From Pyrinomonadaceae bacterium (lineage in GTDB: Bacteria; Acidobacteriota; Blastocatellia; Pyrinomonadales; Pyrinomonadaceae): a DNA stretch of 32,453 bases. Positions 17,647 through 26,033 of this stretch are shown here, one piece after another. The DNA lies in the NCBI GenBank assembly GCA_030840675.1, contig JAVEEA010000002.1, forward strand, positions 1 through 32,453, in the 5' to 3' direction. Position 1 is the first letter of the stretch. Every line of letters begins with the position of its first letter. Below the pieces are notes generated by a model that made no database searches, was not told where the DNA came from, and saw only the letters and a list, made by a program, of their open reading frames with translations. The translations under genes and the position numbers were made by a program.

Positions 17647-19251
17647 CTAACGTGCTTCTTGCTTGAGTTGTTTGCGATCGATCTTGCCGCGATCATTCTT
17701 AGGAAGCGTCGAAACAAACTCGATCCAGCGCGGATACTTGTAGGGCGCGAGGTGCGTCTTGACGAAGTCTTTTAGCTCGGTGGCTAAGGCGTCCGGGAGT
17801 GACTCGTCGCTAACGCTCCGGGTACTGACTTCTTCGCGCAGCACGATGAAGGCCTTGGGCTTCACCAGACCATCGCCGGAGTCGCAGCCGATAACGGCGC
17901 ACTCGAGCACGGCCGAATGTTGCAGCAAGCAGTTTTCGATTTCACCGGGCGCGACAAAGATGCCGGAAACTTTCAACATGTCATCCGTGCGACCGTGGTA
18001 CCAATAATACCCGTCGCTGTCCACGTGGAACTGGTCTCCCGTGGTGCACCAGTCACCGGCAAAAGTTTGCTTCGATTTCTCGTGCGCGTTCCAGTAACAA
18101 AGCGCCGCTGAGTCGCCTTTGATTTTCAAGGTACCCATCTCGTCCGTGGCCACCTCGGTATCGTCTGCAGCGACAATCTTCGCTTCGTAGCCCGCAACAA
18201 TCCGGCCCAGGCTTCCGGGTTTCACATCGCCGGGACGATTGCTGATGTAAATATGAAACATCTCCGCTGAGCCAATGCCGTCGCAGATTTCCACCCCGAT
18301 ATTTTGTCGCCAGCGTTCATACAGCTCCACCGGCAACGCCTCGCCCGCCGAATAACAGAAGCGCAGGCTGGACAGATCACGTCTGCCGGCGTCGGGTGCG
18401 TTGAGCATCGAATTGATCATGGTGGGCACGGTCGTGAGGATCGTGGGCCGGTAGTGTTCGATGACTGCGAAAAGTTTTTCCGGGGTCGAGCGTTCCGAAA
18501 AAAGCGCAGTCGCACCTCCTACCGCGAACGGGAAGAGCAGGTTGGTACCGGTCGCGTAGCCAAAGAAAAGTTTGGGCACGGAAACTGTCAAATCGTTTTC
18601 ATTCACGCCCATGGTGCGTTTGGCGAACACCTCGGTGTTGAAAGGCAGGTCATGTTGCAGATGTACCGCGCCCTTGGGGTTTCCAGTGGAGCCGGAACTG
18701 AACAACCAGATCGCGATGTCGTCACGATGTGTATCGGCGGGAGTGCAGGTGTCGGCCGCCGCCAGCACTGCCGACTTAAACGATGACCAGACGATGCGGT
18801 TGTTCGTGAAGTCGGCATCGGGTTCACGATCTCCCACCACCAAAACCGCGCGCAGGTAACGCGCTTCCGTTGCCGCTTCGTTGAAGTTGGCCAGTAACGA
18901 TTCGTGAATCACGGCCACGCGCGCACGCGTGTATTCGAGGTAATACTTGTAATCCTCCGCCGGCAACAGTGGGTTCACCATCGCGATCACCGCGCCGATG
19001 CGCGCCGCGCCAAACCAGGTCCAGACAAACTCGGGACAGTCAGGCAAAACAATCAGTACGCGCTCTTCCAAGCCCGCGCCAAACTCGCGCAAAGCGTTGC
19101 CCACGCGATTCGAGTTGAGCGCAGCCTCAGCGTAGGTGAAAGTTTGGTCTTCGAAGTAAAGACAGGTTTTGTCGGCGCGTCCTTCCTCCAGGTTACGATA
19201 GAGGAAGTAGTCCGCCATGTTGAAGCGTTCAGGAAATTGGAGGGACATCAA
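17647..19251 (-). CDS. Benzoate/2-aminobenzoate-CoA ligase family protein
   Basis: Adenylate-forming signatures IWLFSSGSTGNPKGAVHLQHD, GIGSAEMFHIYISN, WCTTGDQFHVDSDGYYWYHGRTDDMLKVSGIFVAPGEIE, LPKNDRGKIDRKQLK. The substrate is inferred from context only. Confidence 0.88.
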   Translation of the reverse strand: MMSLQFPERFNMADYFLYRNLEEGRADKTCLYFEDQTFTYAEAALNSNRVGNALREFGAGLEERVLIVLPDCPEFVWTWFGAARIGAVIAMVNPLLPAEDYKYYLEYTRARVAVIHESLLANFNEAATEARYLRAVLVVGDREPDADFTNNRIVWSSFKSAVLAAADTCTPADTHRDDIAIWLFSSGSTGNPKGAVHLQHDLPFNTEVFAKRTMGVNENDLTVSVPKLFFGYATGTNLLFPFAVGGATALFSERSTPEKLFAVIEHYRPTILTTVPTMINSMLNAPDAGRRDLSSLRFCYSAGEALPVELYERWRQNIGVEICDGIGSAEMFHIYISNRPGDVKPGSLGRIVAGYEAKIVAADDTEVATDEMGTLKIKGDSAALCYWNAHEKSKQTFAGDWCTTGDQFHVDSDGYYWYHGRTDDMLKVSGIFVAPGEIENCLLQHSAVLECAVIGCDSGDGLVKPKAFIVLREEVSTRSVSDESLPDALATELKDFVKTHLAPYKYPRWIEFVSTLPKNDRGKIDRKQLKQEAR

Positions 19252-19359
19252 TTTACAACGGATAGTTTTAACTGCTCTTTGGCAAGCAAACTTAAGTCGA
19301 TAGTCACAAACAATATCTCATGCAAGTACTGGAGGACGTAAAAAGTCGACTTTGTAAGC

Positions 19360-19617
19360 TCAATTATAGAACTCGCGCCGATGACCGATTGTTATGATTC
19401 TAACTACGCGCTGCTCGTCGTCGATCTCATAACCAACGCGCCAATCGCCTACACGAATTCTCCAAAGACTTTCTTCGGTTTTGACCTTGAGGCATCCATG
19501 TGGGCGTGGATTTTCCGCCAAAGCAAGAGCAATCGGCAGGATTCGGTTCTTCGCGGAACGATCCAATCGCCGCAATTCTCGCTCAGCACGGGCTGTAAGA
19601 ATAACGTCATACATCAA
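19360..19617 (-). CDS. RelE/ParE-type toxin
   Basis: MYDVILTARAERELRRLDRSAKNRI...LWRIRVGDWRVGYEIDDEQRVVRIITIGHRREFY, typical RelE fold motifs; overlaps the upstream antitoxin ORF by 11 nt. Confidence 0.88.
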   Translation of the reverse strand: MMYDVILTARAERELRRLDRSAKNRILPIALALAENPRPHGCLKVKTEESLWRIRVGDWRVGYEIDDEQRVVRIITIGHRREFYN

Positions 19618-19801
19618 TCTCGCCTGCGTTGCGCATTTCGCTCACAATATCTGCTAGCGGACGAACTGTCTCATCCTTAGTCTCGTAGGCGGCCACCCTG
19701 ACGTGCAGATCCTCCAGCAGCTCTTCATATTCTTCGAGCGGCAGGATTACGGCCGTTCGCTCGCCCTTGGCATCGGTCACATACTGAACATTTCTCGTCA
19801 T
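19607..19801 (-). CDS. Phd/RelB-like antitoxin
   Basis: ORF 19607..19849; preferred start 19801 (GGAGAG upstream): MTRNVQYVTDAKGERTAVILPLEEYEELLEDLHVRVAAYETKDE. Adjacent to a RelE-type toxin. Confidence 0.82.
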   Translation of the reverse strand: MTRNVQYVTDAKGERTAVILPLEEYEELLEDLHVRVAAYETKDETVRPLADIVSEMRNAGEIDV

Positions 19802-19897
19802 GAAAATTCTCTCCAGCATTCGGACTTCCCCGTATTCTAACACGTCCAATACTTACTCAACGCGAGAGCAGGCACGGGCTGATCTCTGCGGTTAGAT

Positions 19898-20206
19898 TCA
19901 TAGATGCTGTTGAATAAACTGGTCCAGGCGTGCTTCATCGATCGCTTCCAGAGACGTGAACCGCAGCGCAAAACCAATCTCCTCCGCGGTCTCAACCACT
20001 TCGGCCCAGACGTTAATCGGTTCAGCTTCAGGAAACATTAGCTGCAGGCGGACCAGCTCACGCGCCGCGAAGCGGCCGCCGCTAAGGACAAAGCAACCGG
20101 AACGGCTAAGGCTCGTGACGTCCGCTTCCTGGTAACTCTGTTCGCCCTCCCAGCGGGCCCGCAGGTTAACCTTAATTCGCGGTGCGCGCCGCCGTTCATT
20201 TTCCAT
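19898..20206 (-). CDS. PilZ domain protein
   Basis: RRRAPRIKVNLRARWEG...ADVTSLSRSGCFVLSGGRFAARELVRLQLMFPE...WAEVVETAEEIGFALRF: PilZ RxxxR and S-x-S-x-x-G patterns. Confidence 0.82.
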   Translation of the reverse strand: MENERRRAPRIKVNLRARWEGEQSYQEADVTSLSRSGCFVLSGGRFAARELVRLQLMFPEAEPINVWAEVVETAEEIGFALRFTSLEAIDEARLDQFIQQHL

Positions 20207-20261
20207 CGTGGGAGGATGGCCTTTCTTGGGTGCGAGGTAGCGCCCGGTTTAGTTTGAAGTA

Positions 20262-21113
20262 TCAACCTTTGGCAAAGGGGCAACCACTCGCGCCATGTTT
20301 TGTGTCCAGATAGGTGCGCGCTTCCCAAAGTTCCGGGAAGAATTTCTTGTCGAGGGTCGTGCGCAGATAACCTACGCCTTCCGAACCGCCCGTACCGCGT
20401 TTCGTGCCGACCATTCGCTCGACCATCTTGACGTGATGCGAACGCCAAAGCGAGAAATATTCATCATGCTCGAGCAAGGCTTCGGCCAATTGAAACTCTT
20501 CGTAACGCTCCTCAAAGTGGGTGAGCAACTCCAGCACCGCGCGGGTTCGCTGGTCATAACCCTTTGCCCGCTCTTCATCGAGCGGCGCGTCCAGACCACG
20601 CTTGCGTAACGCCGCAAAGAAAGCGTCGCTGAGGGACGCTTCCATGAATCGTTTCCGCAAGCGAGTGTGCGCTAACTCATCGGCGCGAAACTCATGTAAC
20701 AGTTGTTCATGTTTCAACCCCGAAGCAAACTCAATCTCGCGAAATTGCATAGATTGAAAGCCACTCGCCGGGTTGAGTTGGTCACGGAAGCCGAGGAAGT
20801 TAATGGGAGTCATAGTTTCCAGAATGTGAATCTGGGTCACCAACAACTTTTCAATTTCGACTACCCGGCGCATGGTACGCGCAGCCGCGGCCAGGCGGTC
20901 GTCGTTCATCATGACGATCGCTGCGTCAATTTCATGAAGAATCTGCTTGAACCAAAGTTCATACGCCTGATGGATCGTAATGAAAAGGAGTTCATCGTGA
21001 TGTTTCGGATCGGAAAGGCAGTCCTGCAACCCAATTAGATCGGCCACGCGCAAGTACTTGTTATATGAAAGCGGAGGGTTGTCTCCGTAGGAATCTGTCA
21101 TCGTATTGCTCAA
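20262..21113 (-). CDS. kynA: Tryptophan 2,3-dioxygenase
   Basis: LSYNKYLRVADLIGLQ, HHDELLFITIHQAYELWFKQILHEID, TPINFLGFRDQLNPASGFQSMQFREIEF, FSLWRSHHVKMVERMVGTKRGTGGSEGVGYLRTTLDKKFFPELW: diagnostic of TDO. Confidence 0.95.
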   Translation of the reverse strand: MSNTMTDSYGDNPPLSYNKYLRVADLIGLQDCLSDPKHHDELLFITIHQAYELWFKQILHEIDAAIVMMNDDRLAAAARTMRRVVEIEKLLVTQIHILETMTPINFLGFRDQLNPASGFQSMQFREIEFASGLKHEQLLHEFRADELAHTRLRKRFMEASLSDAFFAALRKRGLDAPLDEERAKGYDQRTRAVLELLTHFEERYEEFQLAEALLEHDEYFSLWRSHHVKMVERMVGTKRGTGGSEGVGYLRTTLDKKFFPELWEARTYLDTKHGASGCPFAKG

Positions 21114-21122
21114 TTCACTGTT

Positions 21123-22322
21123 TCAGAATGCCGCCCCGGCTGCTTCATGGACCGCAAAGGCGCGCGTATCGCGAATCTCTTTCAACTCGCGCACGACGAG
21201 TTCGAGTTCTTCGTCACTGGTGTAAAAATGCGGCGAGACGCGCACGCCGGCGCCGGGGCGAAAGTCGACAATGAACTCGCGACGCAGCAGTTCCTTCGTG
21301 ATTGCCGCGGCGTCCGGATGTCCGATCGTAACTGTACCGCCGCGATCGCTTGTCTCTTTCGGACTGGTGACGGTAAAGCCTGCTTCTTCGGCCAGCGCGA
21401 TCAGGTTCGTCGTCTGGCGCACGCTCTTGGCGCGAATCTGATCGACGCCGATCTCGTTGATTATCCGGTAGCCCGATTGCGCGGCGTAGAGCGCGGGAAT
21501 CGCCGGCGAGCCGTGCAGAAAGCGGGAGATGCCGGGCGCGTAACGCAGCTCGGTCGCGAACGCAAAGGGAGACTCGTGGGCCATCCAGCCGGTTGTCTTT
21601 GGTTCGAGTTTGTCCTGCAGGTCAGGCCTTACGTAAAGGTAGCCTGCGCCGGGACCGCCGCAGAGCCACTTCACGGAGCCGCCGGTCGCGAGATCTACGT
21701 TGAGCTCTTTTACATTAAACGGAACTGTGCCGGCACTCTGATACGCGTCGAGCACTACCATGGCGCCCACTTCGTGCGCGCGTTCGGTGATCGCTTGGGC
21801 GTTTTGCAGAAAGCCGCTCTTGAACAACACGTGCGAAAAAGGGACCAGCAACGTCTCCTCGTCGATGGCCGCGAGGAACCGTTCGAGCGGGATGGTGATC
21901 CCATCATCCGAAGGTACGGTTTCAATTCTCAACTTTCCGTCGCGCGCATGGGCCTCGTAGACATACATCACGGAGGGGAAGTTCAGTTCGGAATAGACGA
22001 TCTTGTTTCGCTTAGGCGTGGGATTAAAACAGGAGAGGATTAGTGACTGGCATATCGAAACGTTCTGATGCATGACGACGCTGCCGGGATCAGCGCCGAT
22101 GATGCGAGCCACGTCGTTGCCGACGGTGACAGGCATCTCCCACCAACCCTCCGCCCAGGCACGTACGCCCCGCGTGGCCCAGGTTTCGGCGTAGTCATGC
22201 AGGCGCGCGAAGGTGTCCCGCGGCATCGCTCCCAGGCTGTGGGAAATCAGATAAACCGTCTGGTCCAGAATCGGAAACTCGCTTCGCCATTTCAACAGCT
22301 CGTCAGTCAAAATCTCTCCCAT
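21123..22322 (-). CDS. kynU: Kynureninase (class V aminotransferase-fold PLP enzyme)
   Basis: ORF 21123..22409; preferred start 22322 (the upstream extension NRQTNSLLYQ reads through repeat copy B). YLISHSLGAMP, VVLDAYQSAGTVPFNVKELNVDLATGGSVKWLCGGPGAGYLYV (PLP lysine), RVSPHFYTSDEEL. Immediately upstream of TDO. Confidence 0.87.
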   Translation of the reverse strand: MGEILTDELLKWRSEFPILDQTVYLISHSLGAMPRDTFARLHDYAETWATRGVRAWAEGWWEMPVTVGNDVARIIGADPGSVVMHQNVSICQSLILSCFNPTPKRNKIVYSELNFPSVMYVYEAHARDGKLRIETVPSDDGITIPLERFLAAIDEETLLVPFSHVLFKSGFLQNAQAITERAHEVGAMVVLDAYQSAGTVPFNVKELNVDLATGGSVKWLCGGPGAGYLYVRPDLQDKLEPKTTGWMAHESPFAFATELRYAPGISRFLHGSPAIPALYAAQSGYRIINEIGVDQIRAKSVRQTTNLIALAEEAGFTVTSPKETSDRGGTVTIGHPDAAAITKELLRREFIVDFRPGAGVRVSPHFYTSDEELELVVRELKEIRDTRAFAVHEAAGAAF

Positions 22323-22373
22323 CCAAGGTTTGATTGCACTTAATTTACCATAAGAGGCTGCGAATGAAGACTG

Positions 22374-22470
22374 GTAAAGCAAACTGTTAGTTTGCCGGTT
22401 CGCAGCCATTGCATATCGACGAACACAAAGCCACGGGCATCACAAACCGCAAACTAACAGTTTGCTTTAC
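22374..22470. repeat. REP/REPIN-like palindromic repeat, copy B (two inverted hairpins)
   Basis: GTAAAGCAAACTGTTAGTTTGC (22374-22395) is the exact reverse complement of GCAAACTAACAGTTTGCTTTAC (22449-22470). Each arm is itself a GCAAACT-GTT-AGTTTGC hairpin. Confidence 0.85.
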
Positions 22471-22518
22471 TCTTTGTGTTGCGCTACGTGCAGCGTGGTA
22501 AAGTGAAATGGAAAACTG

Positions 22519-24036
22519 ATGTGGAAATTTAAGAACCCGATTCGTCACGCTATTCCCGCCACGCGTTGGCCAACAGCCGCGGAAGCCGCACAGTCGCTAC
22601 TTTTTCAGCCGATAAAGATTGGGCCTATCGAGGCCGCCAGTCGTACCTGGGTGCCGGCGATGGTTCCGTGGCGCGCCACCGCCGAAGGCTTTGTAACCCA
22701 GGAGAACCTCGACTGGTACCGGCGGTTCGCCGAGGGACGTCCCGGAGTTTTAGTGGTCGAAGCGACGGGCGTGCGCGACATTCCCAGTGGCCCGTTGCTG
22801 CGCATCGGCCACGACCGCTTTCTGCCGGGACTGCGCCAACTAGTGGAAACTGTCAGGAAAGCGAGTGACGGACAGACCAAACTTCTGATTCAGATCATCG
22901 ATTTTCTTTCCGTAAAGCGACGCCCGGAACGACAGAAGTACTTCGAACGATTTCTGTCCCTGACTGAGAGACATCGTGAGGTGTTAGCGGAAGTCACCGA
23001 GGACCATTCGTGGCTGAGCGCGGACGAAACAGCCGTGCGAAATTTTCTGACAGTCGCAACCGAAGAAGTGGTCGAGAAAGTTCTTGATCAGCGCGAGTTG
23101 GAGTCACTGCGATTTGGGTATCGCGAACACGTAACGGATATGCATCTGCCGCAGGTACGCGAACTGCCCGCCGTGTTGCCTGACATTTTTGCGAGTGCGG
23201 CGCGACGCGCGCGCGAAGCGGGTTTTGACGGCGTCGAGTTGCACTACGCACACGCCTACACGATGGCGGGTTTCCTGAGTGCACTAAATAATAGGTCCGA
23301 TGGCTACGGCGGAACGCGCGAGAATCGCATCCGTTTGCCATTGGAAGTTTACGCAGCGGTGCGCCACGCAGTGGGACATGATTACGTGGTCGGCACACGT
23401 TTCCTGGGTGACGAAGTGATCGCCGGCGGCAGCCACCTCAACGACGCGATCTATTTCGGTGTTGAGTTTGCCCGGGCCGGCATGGACTATCTTTCGCTCT
23501 CGAAGGGTGGAAAGTTTGAAGACGCGCAGCAGCCGAAGGTGGGCCAGGCGGTTTATCCCTATACCGGGCAGAGCGGTTACGAGTGTATGCCGACGATTCT
23601 TTCGGACCAGTTGGGACCGTTCGGTCGCAGCGTTCCGCTGGTTGCGGCAGTCAAGCGTGCCGTTAACGCGGCCGGTTTCAAAACGCCAATTGTAGCTGCG
23701 GGCGGGATTACAACCTTCGCACAAGCCGAAGCGATTTTAACGGAAGGCCAGGCCGATATTGCCGGTCTGGCGCGACAAGCGTTAGCCGATCCGGATTGGT
23801 TTATCAAAGTGAAATTGGGACGCGGCGATGAGATCAGGCGCTGCAATTACACGAACTATTGCGAAGCACTGGACCAAGCTCATCGCCCGGTTACCTGCAA
23901 ACTTTGGGACCGCACGGAGCTAGCTGAACCGGGAGCGGTAACGGTTGATGCTGGGCGCCGGCGATTGTTAGCGCCCCAATGGCAACGGCAGTCCGACGAG
24001 GAAGAGCGACTTAGCGTCCGTCGTAAAGCGCGATGA
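22519..24036 (+). CDS. Old-yellow-enzyme family NADH:flavin oxidoreductase (reductase half of an anthraniloyl-CoA monooxygenase/reductase-type system, inferred)
   Basis: IKIGPIEAASRTWVPAMVPWRATAEGFVTQENLDWYRRFAEGRPGVLVVEATGVRD, ARRAREAGFDGVELHYAHAYTMAGFLSALNNRSDGYGGTRENRIRLPLEV, IVAAGGITTFAQAEAILTEGQADIAGLARQALADPDW. Confidence 0.9.
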   Translation: MWKFKNPIRHAIPATRWPTAAEAAQSLLFQPIKIGPIEAASRTWVPAMVPWRATAEGFVTQENLDWYRRFAEGRPGVLVVEATGVRDIPSGPLLRIGHDRFLPGLRQLVETVRKASDGQTKLLIQIIDFLSVKRRPERQKYFERFLSLTERHREVLAEVTEDHSWLSADETAVRNFLTVATEEVVEKVLDQRELESLRFGYREHVTDMHLPQVRELPAVLPDIFASAARRAREAGFDGVELHYAHAYTMAGFLSALNNRSDGYGGTRENRIRLPLEVYAAVRHAVGHDYVVGTRFLGDEVIAGGSHLNDAIYFGVEFARAGMDYLSLSKGGKFEDAQQPKVGQAVYPYTGQSGYECMPTILSDQLGPFGRSVPLVAAVKRAVNAAGFKTPIVAAGGITTFAQAEAILTEGQADIAGLARQALADPDWFIKVKLGRGDEIRRCNYTNYCEALDQAHRPVTCKLWDRTELAEPGAVTVDAGRRRLLAPQWQRQSDEEERLSVRRKAR

Positions 24037-25132
24037 ACTTCGGATCGCGGCGTTTCAAGTCCTCACGATCCACGCGGCCACTGCGTGTCATCAACGCGTA
24101 GGCCAACTCAATCGGACTCAGGTGCAGATACTCACGTGCGTTCTCGAACCAGCGCATGCTGTCAAAAGCGGCCGCCTGATAAGCTTCGATCACCGGCTTG
24201 CGCGTCTGTTCGAAATCGGCCAGCGCCTGGGCCACACCCGGACACCTTGCGAGTGATTCGCCGAGCGCGATGGAATCTTCGAGGGCCAACTTCGTGCCGG
24301 AGCCAATAGAGAAATGTGCGGTGTGAAGTGCGTCACCAAGCAGCACTACGTTTGCAAAAGACCACCTCCTGTTTTTTACCAGCAGGAAGTTGAGCCACTT
24401 CGAGTTGTTCGAGAGCAGCCGTTGGTTGGCGAGGTCGGCGGCAAACACTTGTTCGAGATAGGCGCGGGTCTCGTCATCGCTTAAAGCAGCGAAGCCGGCG
24501 TTGCTCCAGGTTTCCTGGTCACACTCGACAATGAAGGTGCTGGTAGTTTCGTTAAATTTATAAGAGTGCGCCGCGAATGCCCCGTCTCCGTTTTCGCGAA
24601 ACGTCAGAGTCAGGCCGTGAAAAAGTTTGTGAGTGCCGTACCAGATGTAACGATTCGGACGCACGTCGAGAGTGGGGCTGAATTGATCTGCATATTCGCG
24701 TCTGGCAGTGCTGTTCACGCCATCAGCTGCGACCACTAGATCACAGTCCGCCCGCAACGCCGCAACGCTGGGAACTTCGGCGTGAAATTTCAAGCTGACG
24801 CCAAGCTCTTCAGCGCGCCGCTGGAGAATCTTCAGCAACTGCAGTCGGGAGATGCCGGAGAAGCTATTGCCGTGGATGGCAATTGTTTCGTCGCGATGGA
24901 CCACATTGACATTGTCCCAGGCAGCGAACACGCGCGTGATCTCGGCGTGTGATTTGGGATCGGCCGCCTGCAGGTTTGCCAGGGTCCTGCCGGAAAATAC
25001 GACCCCCCAACCGAACGTGTCGTCGGGGCCGTTGCGCTCGTAAACCGTGACCTCGTGCGTGCGGTCCGACTGCTTCATCAAGATAGCGAAGTATAAGCCC
25101 GCCGGTCCGCCGCCAATGATGTTGATGTTCAT
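24011..25132 (-). CDS. FAD-dependent monooxygenase, anthraniloyl-CoA monooxygenase-type N-terminal half
   Basis: MNINIIGGGPAGLYFAILMKQSDRTHEVTVYERNGPDDTFGWGVVFSGRTLANLQAADP, CDLVVAADGVNSTARREYADQF, NVVLLGDALHTAHFSIGSGTKLALEDSIALGESL. The stand-alone domain ends at LKRRDPKFIALYDGR. Confidence 0.88.
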   Translation of the reverse strand: MNINIIGGGPAGLYFAILMKQSDRTHEVTVYERNGPDDTFGWGVVFSGRTLANLQAADPKSHAEITRVFAAWDNVNVVHRDETIAIHGNSFSGISRLQLLKILQRRAEELGVSLKFHAEVPSVAALRADCDLVVAADGVNSTARREYADQFSPTLDVRPNRYIWYGTHKLFHGLTLTFRENGDGAFAAHSYKFNETTSTFIVECDQETWSNAGFAALSDDETRAYLEQVFAADLANQRLLSNNSKWLNFLLVKNRRWSFANVVLLGDALHTAHFSIGSGTKLALEDSIALGESLARCPGVAQALADFEQTRKPVIEAYQAAAFDSMRWFENAREYLHLSPIELAYALMTRSGRVDREDLKRRDPKFIALYDGR

Positions 25133-25725
25133 TGAGCCGCGTCTCGATCTTCATCGCCTGCCTCTGTAAGAGCCTGCTCCATTAAGCCAGTAAGAGCGAG
25201 TTTCGCAGACCATTCGCGCAGGTAATCGAGATCGAGTCTGGCTGAAGACGCACCAATAATGCCGAGGACATCGTTCCACTGGGTACTCGATATTTTTCCG
25301 CCTGAATCATACCAACGTAGCTTTGCCAGGATTGTATCTTCAGCGGTCGCGACATAGATCATTTGTTCTTCTTCAGGTGCTAGCTTTCTGAGTTCACGGC
25401 GCTCGAGTTGCTGTTGCGACAATGCATCCGATTTAGGAATAAAGATATCGACCTTGAAAACAGAGTCGAAGTGGATCGCGTTGAACGACCGCCGCCCCTC
25501 GATTGCAACACGTACAGCGTGCTCATCCACATAGAAATCCTTTTCCAATGCTAGCAGAAGAGGCATCACTTGCTCCGAACCAATGTCGGCGACGATGTAG
25601 ATGTCGGCGGTGGTGCGATACATCCCGTGGTGCGAACTGGCGTGCGAGCCCACCAGTACATACCTAATCCCCAGTTGCTCCAACAGCGTCGCAATCGTGA
25701 ATAAGACTCTAAGTGGATGCTCCAT
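25129..25725 (-). CDS. Nucleotidyltransferase-fold protein (putative toxin/antitoxin-type component)
   Basis: IRYVLVGSHASSHHGMYRTTADIYIVADIG, SFNAIHFDSVFKVDIFIPKSD, YVATAEDTILAKLRWYDSGGKISSTQWNDVLGIIGASSARLDLDYLREWS. The stop overlaps the monooxygenase ATG by 4 nt (ATGA). Confidence 0.72.
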   Translation of the reverse strand: MEHPLRVLFTIATLLEQLGIRYVLVGSHASSHHGMYRTTADIYIVADIGSEQVMPLLLALEKDFYVDEHAVRVAIEGRRSFNAIHFDSVFKVDIFIPKSDALSQQQLERRELRKLAPEEEQMIYVATAEDTILAKLRWYDSGGKISSTQWNDVLGIIGASSARLDLDYLREWSAKLALTGLMEQALTEAGDEDRDAAQ

Positions 25726-25734
25726 TTGTTCTGA

Positions 25735-26022
25735 TCACGAGCAGTCGTCTTTCGGATCGAAACCGTAAGCACTGATTACGTCCCGGCGAGGGAGCACCCG
25801 GGCAATGAAACGGCGGCGAATTTCCGCTTCATCGGCCTCGGGAAAATGATGTCGAATATCGGCCAGAATGAGCTGGCGAGTGGCCCACGTAAGTTCAAGG
25901 GCGAGCGATAGCCGCTTCCAACCGGGCAGCCGACGCATCAGCTCAAAGTGCATTCGCTGTGCTTCGGGTGTCGTGTCTGATGACAGAGATTTCATTTTCG
26001 CTTGAAGGTGGCGAACAGGCAT
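25735..26022 (-). CDS. Small uncharacterised partner protein of the nucleotidyltransferase-like gene
   Basis: MPVRHLQAKMKSLSSDTTPEAQRMHFELMRRLPGWKRLSLALELTWATRQLILADIRHHFPEADEAEIRRRFIARVLPRRDVISAYGFDPKDDCS; stops 9 nt before the next start. Confidence 0.7.
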   Translation of the reverse strand: MPVRHLQAKMKSLSSDTTPEAQRMHFELMRRLPGWKRLSLALELTWATRQLILADIRHHFPEADEAEIRRRFIARVLPRRDVISAYGFDPKDDCS

Positions 26023-26033
26023 GATCGTCTGTC

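Noticed and set aside
21147-22043. 298-aa + strand ORF
   Set aside because: Antisense to kynureninase, which has diagnostic motifs; the long open frame is a codon-bias artefact.
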